From Trachelipus rathkii (taxonomy: Eukaryota > Arthropoda > Malacostraca > Isopoda > Trachelipodidae), in assembly GCA_015478945.1 (NCBI GenBank), contig JABUQX010028223.1, forward strand, positions 1-30,000: a stretch of 30,000 bases of DNA, in the 5' to 3' direction. Positions within the stretch are counted from its first letter, which is position 1; each line of letters starts with the position of its first letter. The notes beneath the pieces are model-generated. The model had not been told where the DNA came from, made no database searches, and saw nothing but the letters and a program-made list of their open reading frames with translations. Positions 23,431 through 30,000 of this stretch are shown in pieces. A program made the translations under genes and the position numbers.

Positions 23431-23589
23431 TAAATAGATAAAAATATTTCAGTTCAAAATAATATGTTGTACTCAACATTTAGAAAACGGGTTATATGAA
23501 AAGAAATTAAAAATATAAATTGTGTGAACACTTTATTAAAAGTTTAATGACTATAAGCGTAGAATAAAGTCATAGCTAGAATAATTTAC
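23431..23589. other. AT-rich spacer, nothing recognised
   Basis: AT-rich DNA between the tandem duplication and the GC-richer hairpin segment. Confidence 0.4.
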
Positions 23590-23733
23590 GCATTCGCTCG
23601 TCAATAGTGCACCTTCGAACACACGCGTTGGTTGCACGCAGAGCCGAGTCTTTTCGAGCTTGCGGGCTCACGTGCTCGCAGACGTTGGGCCTTCACCCAA
23701 CCCGTTAAACAAATTAATAATAATAATAATAAT
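23590..23733 (+). mobile_element. Possible retroposon 3' end: GC-rich hairpins and a (TAA)n tail
   Basis: A GC-richer block of about 110 bases ends in GTTGGG-CCTTCA-CCCAAC (23684-23701), a 6-bp hairpin, then CCGTTAAACAAA and a (TAA)n tail (23714-23733). CGAGC and GCTCG upstream (about 23656-23680) can also pair. A terminal hairpin followed by a simple tail is the layout of many LINE and SINE 3' ends, and TAA tails are known for the I clade. The body was not identified, so the family is unknown and the call is tentative. Confidence 0.35.
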
Positions 23734-24535
23734 AGAAGGTTTCAGTCAACTTGGTTTAAAATTCCGGGGCTTTATAAATAGCTTTCAGTTGCTTTGGGAA
23801 AGGCTTAAATTGGCTTTACACATTAATTTGAGTTCAAGTACCAGCAACCACATCATACTAATGATCTTTGGTTGAAGGTTCAGGCATAAGACATGTACTT
23901 CCCCCATCTTGTCTCTTTGTCTAAGATTGCCACTTTCCCAGCTAAATTTAAAAACTTCAAATTAATTTTTGAGGCTTACATGCTGCTTTTTGCTATTGTC
24001 TCGCCCAGCATAAGATTTGCCGTAGAGTGTGTGCAGTGCATACTGCTAACTGTAAAAGTCAGACTCCACACCTCTATGTATTGCATTTGTTAACGTCATG
24101 GAACATAGGTCTTTTCATAGTTTTATCAGAGTTCATTCTGAAACAACTATTACTTCTTCATTCTGACATTCAGCCAAAAATCAGTATCAAATTTTTCATC
24201 ACTCATTGTTCTTACTTATTTCATTTTGTACTAGTTGCACCGAACCCAATAAGATTTTACTAACAAAGCTGTTTGAAAGTCATTTATAAAGTAACTGTAC
24301 TTTGATTCGAATATGACCTCCGTTTTCCTAGATTGGCTCTAGTTTTTGAAGAGATACAGGTGGTCACAAAAATACATTAACCAACCTCAAAATATGGTTA
24401 ATTTATAACGTAATTCACAATAAAAAACACGAGATATATATCAAATTGTTAATAGGTAAAAGTAAATAAAATAATGCTAATAGGTCAAAAACATTCAAAT
24501 TCAGTACAGTGATCACAATTAGCCATTACAAATCG
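23734..24535. other. AT-rich DNA without a recognised gene
   Basis: Overlapping + frames of 66 to 78 codons (23893-24093, 24027-24263) carry no motif that I recognise. They lie just beyond the C-terminal end of the minus-strand pseudogene and may be its decayed 3' flank. Confidence 0.35.
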
Positions 24536-24539
24536 CTGT

Positions 24540-25720
24540 CTATATGGTTGTCTTCTGTGTGCAGAATGTGGACAATCACGTTAAAGGCTCCAACAATAGT
24601 CTTCGTGATATCCATCTTCGCTTGGTATCTTTATTCCATCACCTTGATATCTTGATGCAACCTCTCCCCCACACACATTCTAGATTGTCAAAACCAATTC
24701 TTGAACATGTAGAAAAGTGCGACTTTTATGCTCATATTGGCATTCAAATTTTTGGAGTCTGAAAGCATTTTCTGTAGGAGTTCTACATAGTTGGCAGATT
24801 ATGGTTGCCCAAGTTCCTGAACAACCAAGACCAAAACCTTTGGGCAGATCTTCAATATCAAGTGTGGAATTTCTTCAAATTGTCATCCCTTGATGATTTG
24901 GGTGAATTTGAGGGCCGCTAAAGATTCCCAGCTTTGAGTTTCTCCATACCCAACATGAAAAAATCTAAATATATTTGAGACATCTTCATCTTTTGTCTAG
25001 AGGCCTAACATATTTGAAAGCTTCATCAGTCCCTAGTTTGATGGCAGAGTGAATTTGGGGAAAAATAATTTTTCCCCCATCAGCTAATTAGTTAGTTAAT
25101 GATGACTGATGCCTCTAGTCATATTTATTTTCCCTAACTAGGCCATACAACTTGGTGGTACTAACTAGCTACTATCCACAACTTTCTGACAGTACTTGAA
25201 GTATATCCGCTTTGCTGCTAGAGGTAAAGATGTTGAGCCATCTTCAAATCAATACATATAGACCACTGGTGTTTCGACTATACTGTGCATTACCGGAGTC
25301 GTTCTTATATTTTCTTATTCTTTCAGTTTTGTGTAGTGACCTATTGGAATCGATGCATAACTATTGCCGTTGTTCAATAAAACACTTCAAGTTTCTCGTT
25401 GAACTATCCATAAAGCAATCATGAAATCTTCTGGTCCCAGTAACTGACCTTCATGGAGTAGGGAAGTCCCAGGGATGTTTCTACAGTATGCTAAGTCTTT
25501 ACTTCAATGAAATATGGAGAAAAGTACACTCTCTTGTCCCGAAAAAAGTTATTTTACATTCGGCCTTGAGACAGTTCTTTCACTTAGTCATAAAAGATGC
25601 AAAGCTCAGAATCTTGCTGGAGACTTGGCTCGTACTAAATCGATGATCTCTCTTCCTGGAGGAGAACTATTTGTAATGGCCAGAACTACTTTCTTCCCCA
25701 TATTCACCACCATATCTACA
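24540..25720 (-). pseudogene. Pseudogene of an uncharacterised multicopy animal family (GERxHQD / DYCW...RD)
   Basis: Read on the minus strand from high to low coordinates, pieces in shifting frames follow the order of a protein that recurs in many copies in animal genomes (hydra, aphids, spiders and others), usually labelled uncharacterised. The pieces are: YCRNIPG (about 25470-25490), FMDSS and NLKCF (25380-25425), NSYASIPIGH (25340-25370), WSICIDLKM then QQSGYT after a stop (about 25210-25270), GKIIFP (25060-25077), FSGPQI (24903-24920), NLGNHN (about 24795-24815), NMSIKVALFYMF (to 24755), GERLHQDIKVME (24634-24669), a stop, RYQ, and in another frame DYCWSL, stop, RDCPHSAHRRQ (24546-24601). 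At least two in-frame stops and several frame changes make it dead. The part recovered is roughly the C-terminal 350 to 400 codons; similarity from 25500 to 25720 is weak. The biochemical role is unknown. Its high copy number elsewhere suggests a link to mobile DNA, which is inference. The identification is from memory of the family's motif order. Confidence 0.7.
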
Positions 25721-26434
25721 TTATTTTTACAAATCCTGAATATCTTCTTATCAAACAATGCTGTGATCTGAAGTGTAAAATGGAGGCACTAGATGGGATA
25801 TCAATCGGTATCGTACAAGGTGCCTTGCTTTGATTCCAAAATCGGATACTCAAATTTGCCTTTCTTGTAACGATTAATTACCTTTCACGTGTAAACAAAG
25901 TAACAGTCACTGTGGGATTCTTTACAGCTCCACTCGCCTCCATGACACCACCAAATTTAAACAACCTTCGTCATTTCCCACTGACCAATGGAATTTTCGA
26001 CTTCCACCTGGCAGACCATATAGAGCCCAAGACTTATCTTAGTCTCAAGTTTCACATTCAAAAGTACCCAGATATGCTTGCTCACAAGAGTTAGTAATAT
26101 TTTCTTCTTTGGTTCTCTAGCTTATTATTCACCACAGATGTAGCAGAATACATTGGGGTTATTCAAACCGGCTCTTCGTGAAGTACTCATAGTGTTCTGA
26201 AAATAGAGAAATTAGTAAATAGTTTAGATGAAATTATATTGAAAGAAATGAAGCGGTATTGCTGTAAGATATGCATTAAAAGATATTTGGCCTAAAGGTA
26301 TATCCTACTGGAACACCCATACTATCTCAGAACTAGAGTAATCTTGGAAAAGCTAATATCATTTCTGAAATCAGCACACCCGATATACTATAAATTTGAT
26401 AAAATATCTGTAAAAATTTTTTTTTTATTGCTTA

Positions 26435-26436
<2 letters not shown>
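25721..26436. other. AT-rich DNA, possibly the decayed 5' part of the pseudogene
   Basis: No clear protein similarity is visible on either strand. The small + frame at 25912-26094 is unassigned. CGGCTCTTCGTGAAGT near 26171 resembles the CAGCTCTTCGT word seen at 11004 and 22733. Confidence 0.35.
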
Positions 26437-26466
<30 letters not shown>

Positions 26467-26485
26467 TATAATAATAATAATATAT

Positions 26486-26537
<52 letters not shown>
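26437..26537. repeat. (TAA)n microsatellite
   Basis: About 30 TAA units, interrupted by a TATATAA block near 26465 and a TATATGTAA block near 26482. The Ile, Asn or Leu runs in open frames on both strands are translations of this repeat. Confidence 0.95.
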
Positions 26538-26538
<1 letters not shown>

Positions 26539-26919
26539 GTGACTATCTTAACTACTATTATGAAATCTACTACCATTGAGACCATTGTTAAAAGAATGAA
26601 AACAACGTATTCGATTTCAGCAGCCATCATTGCATAAGGTTTGATTTATCGTATATTATGCAAGTCTAAATTAAGTTTTGATTCACGCCCCGCACTACTC
26701 CTACTCGTCTCCCTCTCAACCCCTAATCTAACTCCACTCAGGAGTCGGTCCAACTCCTCGAACTATGAATACTTCTTCAGCTATGTACTCTATACTTTAT
26801 TTTTTCTTTTTTCGTAGGGAGCACCACCCTGATGGTCTTCCAGACACCCACAAGCGTTCTGAAACCCATAAAATTGAGTTCTACGGGTTTGAAAATGTAG
26901 GTAAAGACACCTTACACGG
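26538..26919. other. Mixed segment with a pyrimidine-rich GC patch, no gene seen
   Basis: A C- and T-rich patch at about 26688-26760 (CCTACTCGTCTCCCTCTCAA and similar) is unusual for this region. It contains CAGGAGT and ACTCCT words that can pair, but no tRNA-like or SINE promoter pattern was recognised. Confidence 0.35.
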
Positions 26920-27224
26920 CTTTATTATACGTTTGTATACAGATTTCAGGTTCTGCTCCAACAAGCCGATGTGGAGCCAACCTCTGGATCCGCAGCATGA
27001 AAGTCATCTCAGAATCTAATTTTAATCGTATATGCTGAAACATGTTGATAGCTTGTTTCCCATTTAGGCTCCTGCTATATTCAAGTTTTAGGGGGGATAG
27101 TTTTCTCCTTATGACTGGACGTAGCGGCATGATAACCATGAGGCAGGAAAAGCTGACATTACCACCCTAATGTAGGCCAAGTTTGAATAAAATTCCGATA
27201 TCTCTTCGCCTTAAATTAGGAACA
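26920..27224 (-). mobile_element. Dispersed repeat, copy B (inverted relative to copy A)
   Basis: The reverse complement aligns with 19268-19560 over most of its length. On the minus strand it starts beside a TA array, shares the CATGCCGCT, ACTTGAATAT, GCAGGAGC, ACATGTTTCAGC and ATGCTGCGGATC words with copy A in order, and becomes hard to align beyond the GAACCT word near 26950. The 3' hairpin and AAC tail of copy A are not clearly present, so the 3' end is either more diverged or truncated. Confidence 0.65.
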
Positions 27225-27227
27225 GTA

Positions 27228-27255
27228 AATATATATATATATCTATATATATATA

Positions 27256-27300
<45 letters not shown>

Positions 27301-27304
27301 TAAT

Positions 27305-27336
<32 letters not shown>
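27228..27336. repeat. TA array on the left flank of the Penelope-like element
   Basis: Nearly pure TA alternation with CTA and GTATAATATT interruptions. It lies between dispersed repeat copy B and the left inverted arm of the retroelement. Confidence 0.95.
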
Positions 27337-27337
<1 letters not shown>

Positions 27338-27716
27338 AAGATGAAAAAGAAGACAAACACCAAGGAGAGTGCCATAGTATATTAAGGACGTTTCGCGCTA
27401 TAGCTAAGCGCATCATCAGCTATAAGTAAATAATAAATTATAAATGAACAATGTCTATAATATTTACGATTATATAAAATATATAAAATATATAGAAAAC
27501 TATAATATATGAAAATTACAAAAAATTAAATCTATAATTAACCTCGTTTTACTAACCTTACATAACTGGATCAACCATAAGAATGAATGAACAAGATAAA
27601 ATCGGAACACTATTTATACCAAAATTATACATAAATTGGTTGGTTGTTTGGGACTTACTAAACTTAAAAATCAGTATTTATAACAGTATAATAAAATGAA
27701 AATTATAAAAGACATA
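27337..27716 (-). repeat. Left inverted arm of the Penelope-like element
   Basis: The reverse complement of this arm matches 29031-29416 almost continuously, including long identical runs around GTTCCGATTTTATCTTG, TTATGGTTGATCCAGTTATG and GACATTGTTCATTTATAATT. The arms differ by scattered substitutions and small indels, most of all beyond the GAAACG word near their outer ends. Confidence 0.9.
27390..27419 (-). ncRNA. Hammerhead-ribozyme-like core in the left arm
   Basis: On the minus strand the segment reads CTGATGA, one U, GCGCT, a 7-base loop, AGCGC and then GAAAC. That is the conserved CUGANGA and GAAA boxes around a helix II of five pairs, with one extra U between the first box and the helix. 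Helix I and the cleavage triplet were not identified, so activity cannot be claimed. Hammerhead motifs are established in Penelope-like elements. Confidence 0.5.
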
Positions 27717-27749
27717 TATAATGAAAATTGTTACAATTAAAATTAAAGC

Positions 27750-28978
27750 CTTTATGGTGAGTTTTGATATTCAGTCTCTTTTTACTAACGTTCCTGTTGC
27801 CGAAACCCGTGAAATCATATCCAATACTTTGTTTTCTAACCAAGAATGTATAGGAGGTCTCAATAAGAGACAATTTACAAAATTTATCAATTTAGCCACC
27901 TCAGATTCTATTTTTCTGTTTAATAACATCCTTTATCAACAGATTGATGGTTTGGCTATGGGTTCACCTCTGGGTCCCTCCTTCGCCAACGCCGTCCTCA
28001 GCTAATCTATGAACAGGTCTTGGCCTCGAAAAATGCCCCCCCAAGCCTTCAAACCATTGTCTACAAAAGAATTTGCGGGTGACCTGCTTCTTAACTTTTT
28101 TTTCTTAAACAAAGAACATCGGCCGACTTATTTTAACTTCCTTAACTAAGCCAACATAAAATATCAAATTTCCATGTTAGTGTAAAGCAAATGGATTCCT
28201 TCGTTTCTTGATGTTAGGCATCTCTCCGCACTAATGGTTTCTTTTCTACACAGATTTACACAAGCTGACCCTCCACCCAATTAGCACTCACTTCTTCAGT
28301 TTCTTTCCCAGATGTTTAATTGTCTGGCGTTCAGGCAGAATAAACCGGGGCTTTAAGGTATGTTCATCTTGTTTCTTTCACTCAAGAACTCCAATATTTA
28401 AGGAGCTTCACTAATTTTAATCTCTTTCCTTCATACCCTGTTGATAAAATCATATTTAACTTCCTTGAAAACCATTTTAGACCACCTCTCCCACTTTTTG
28501 ATGTTTCTAAACAGAAAATTTACCTTGAAGATTCTTACACAGGTCCATTCACCGACACCCTTATTAGAACCGTCAGACCTATATTATAACGAGACACTTC
28601 CCATTTGCCACCTTTATTTATTCCTACTAATAACTTCAAAATTAGTACTTTTTCAGGTCCGAAAGATTTAATCACTAAAAGAGTTTCACTCCTCATAGTC
28701 CCTACTTGTATAGTGTGTTGGCTTGTAATGCCGCTAATGCAGGTCAAAACAGGCTCTACAACTTTGCATCAGGATTGCCAAACACAAGGGTTTTTCTTTG
28801 TACCAATCTTCCTCTATTCTCACCTGAATTTTCATCCATACGTATCATAGCTACGAAAAAGATCATCCCATCACTAACAACGACTTCTCGATTCTTTGCC
28901 TCTGCACTGATACTCGCTACAGGAAAATCTTGGAGAGACTCTACAATTCATGAATTGGAGCCTGAAACTCAACTCTGA
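27750..28978 (+). pseudogene. Penelope-like reverse transcriptase with GIY-YIG endonuclease, frameshifted and 5'-truncated
   Basis: An open stretch to 28005 holds SFDIQSLFTNVP (27757-27792), the motif with the first catalytic Asp, and YQQIDGLAMGSPLGPSFAN (27934-27990), both diagnostic of Penelope-type reverse transcriptases. The reading frame then breaks. The catalytic Y-x-D-D box appears as F-A-G-D (28072-28083), with Gly for the first Asp. Further pieces follow in shifting frames: the linker words PFTDTL and FIPTNNF (about 28540-28645), then the GIY-YIG nuclease remnant with LACNAANAG (near 28720), FSPEFSSIR (28817-28843), ITNNDFSIL (from about 28873), ILERLY, and HELEP before the stop at 28976-28978. 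In intact elements this protein is the single ORF that nicks the target and copies the RNA. Here the N-terminal part before the first catalytic motif is missing and several frameshifts and stops are present. The ATG at 27721 lies at the arm junction and is not a real start. Confidence 0.9.
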
Positions 28979-29030
28979 TTTATCTTACAATCAAACTTAA
29001 TTTATTTTAATTGTAATATTTTCATTATTA

Positions 29031-29416
29031 GTATGATCTTTTATAATTTTCATTTAATATACTGCTATAAATACTGATTTTTAATTTAGTAAGTCCAAAT
29101 AACCACAAAACAATTTATGTATAATTTTTGGTATATAATAGTGTTCCGATTTTATCTTGTTCATTCATTCTTATGGTTGATCCAGTTATGTAAGGTTAGT
29201 AAAATGAGGTTTAGATTAAATTTAATATTTTGTAATTTTTAGATATTTTTAGTTTTCTAAATATTTTATATATTTTATATAATCATATATATTATAGACA
29301 TTGTTCATTTATAATTTATTATTTACTTATAGCTGATGATGCGCTTTGCTCTACGCACGAAACGTTTAAATAAACAATGACATTGTCGTGGTGTTTTGTC
29401 TTCCTTTTCATCTTTA
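29031..29416 (+). repeat. Right inverted arm of the Penelope-like element
   Basis: This is the 3' arm in the same orientation as the reverse transcriptase. It starts about 50 bases after the end of the endonuclease remnant and ends at TCATCTTTA. Its complement is the left arm at 27337-27716. Confidence 0.9.
29333..29363 (+). ncRNA. Hammerhead-ribozyme-like core in the right arm
   Basis: The segment reads CTGATGA, TGCG, a 10-base loop, CGCA, C, and GAAAC. The two conserved boxes match those of the left arm. The helix II sequence and loop differ, yet a four-pair stem is kept. After the core, GTTTA-AA-TAAAC can form a small hairpin. No convincing helix I partner or cleavage site was found. Confidence 0.5.
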
Positions 29417-29451
29417 AATTGAGGTTCCCTAGGAACAAATAATTCGCAGAT

Positions 29452-29493
29452 ATATTATTATATAATATAATATATATATATTATATATATTTA

Positions 29494-29542
<49 letters not shown>

Positions 29543-29561
29543 ATTTTAATATATATAAATA
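29452..29561. repeat. TA array on the right flank of the Penelope-like element
   Basis: TA alternation with TTATAATA interruptions at its left end, pure at about 29497-29540, followed by TTTTAA and a shorter TA block. Confidence 0.95.
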
Positions 29562-29783
29562 TTACAAGAAAGAGAAAATTTAGAAGAAAATCTAGAAACT
29601 TCAAGAAAGGACAATAGGTCGAAGAAGGCAAGAAAAATAAATGGGCAGTATATAGCATGAAAATAAGCCATCGGGCAACTTTAGCTAGGGGACTAATGCT
29701 CCAGTAAACGTCGTAAAAGACGATCGGCTTCGAATATCTCATTATGGAAATTTGTAATTTTTTGCTATATATTTAACAAATAA
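29562..29783. other. Short unique segment between TA arrays
   Basis: Purine-rich at first (AGAAAGAGAAAATTTAGAAG), then of even composition. No gene is recognised; the minus frame at 29497-29742 runs into the TA array and is not credible. Confidence 0.4.
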
Positions 29784-29786
29784 ATA

Positions 29787-29822
<36 letters not shown>

Positions 29823-30000
29823 TTATAATATATATATATATAATTATATATATATATATTAGTAATATATATAATATATATATATTGATATATATATATT
29901 ATTAACTATATAATATATATATAATATATATATATTATATATATAGTATATATATATATATTATTATATATATTATATATATTATTATATTAATATTATA
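29784..30000. repeat. TA array, runs off the window end
   Basis: TA alternation with TTATAATA-type and single GTA or TGA interruptions continues to the last base, so the true extent is unknown. Confidence 0.95.

Larger units (their letters stand above)
27337..29416 (+). mobile_element. Penelope-like retroelement with inverted terminal arms, inactive
   Basis: The element has two inverted arms of about 380 bp around a decayed reverse transcriptase plus GIY-YIG endonuclease region on the + strand. Penelope-like elements are known for LTR-like repeats in direct or inverted orientation and for hammerhead motifs near their ends, and both traits are seen here. The right arm lies downstream of the endonuclease in the orientation expected for the 3' end. 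The left arm is an inverted copy of it that joins the reverse transcriptase directly, so the N-terminal part of the protein is missing: a 5'-truncated insertion with an inverted 5' addition. TA arrays flank both sides, with about 35 unique bases between the right arm and its array. Target-site duplications could not be read in the TA background. Confidence 0.88.

Noticed and set aside
26344..26637. Open frames with poly-Asn/poly-Ile or poly-Leu
   Set aside because: They are translations of the TAA microsatellite at 26437-26537, on both strands.
28441..28850. Plus and minus frames inside the Penelope-like element (for example 28441-28671, 28535-28747)
   Set aside because: They are by-products of the broken reverse transcriptase and linker region; the meaningful residues lie in shifting + frames already described.
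1..30000. A bacterial-style system, CRISPR array, phage, or biosynthetic cluster
   Set aside because: No tandem spaced repeats, no dense gene layout and no ribosome-binding-site pattern; the window is eukaryotic repeat-rich DNA.

Overview
This is AT-rich, non-bacterial DNA from an animal, most likely an invertebrate. The grounds are dense (TA)n and (TAA)n microsatellites, the absence of any dense or operon-like gene layout, and decayed copies of animal mobile elements: a Penelope-like retroelement, an adenain-type protease like those of Polintons, and an uncharacterised multicopy animal family. A cephalopod or other mollusc is my best guess from the style of the repeats, but nothing in the window proves it. 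I found no intact host gene and no convincing exon-intron structure, tRNA, rRNA or CRISPR array. Most open frames longer than 60 codons look like chance.

Layout. Positions 1-1480 are a compositionally distinct, G-rich stretch without recognisable genes. 1540-5000 is dominated by imperfect TA arrays and contains a GTGCG-rich island (3338-3562). 5000-10500 is AT-rich DNA with nothing recognisable. 10500-11380 is TA arrays and repeat debris. 11380-13620 is a second island of higher GC. 14340-15640 is purine-rich on the + strand. 16405-18480 is a third higher-GC island that opens with a second GTGCG-rich segment.

The recognisable material is in the last 11 kb. 19268-19631 is one copy of a dispersed repeat with a 3' hairpin and an A-rich tail; a second copy lies inverted at about 26920-27224. 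20764-21151 is a frameshifted remnant of an adenain-type cysteine protease. 21206-21618 is the longest nearly pure TA array. 22858-23430 is a tandem duplication with a 281-bp period. 24540-25720 (minus strand) is a heavily frameshifted pseudogene of a widespread uncharacterised animal family marked by GERxHQD and DYCW...RD motifs. 27337-29416 is a Penelope-like element: a broken reverse transcriptase plus GIY-YIG endonuclease on the + strand, between two roughly 380-bp inverted arms that each carry a hammerhead-ribozyme-like core.

The genes do not work together. They are independent, dead mobile-element fossils embedded in microsatellite DNA. The most informative structure is the Penelope-like element with its inverted arms and paired hammerhead-like cores, sitting between TA arrays, one of which also abuts a copy of the dispersed repeat.
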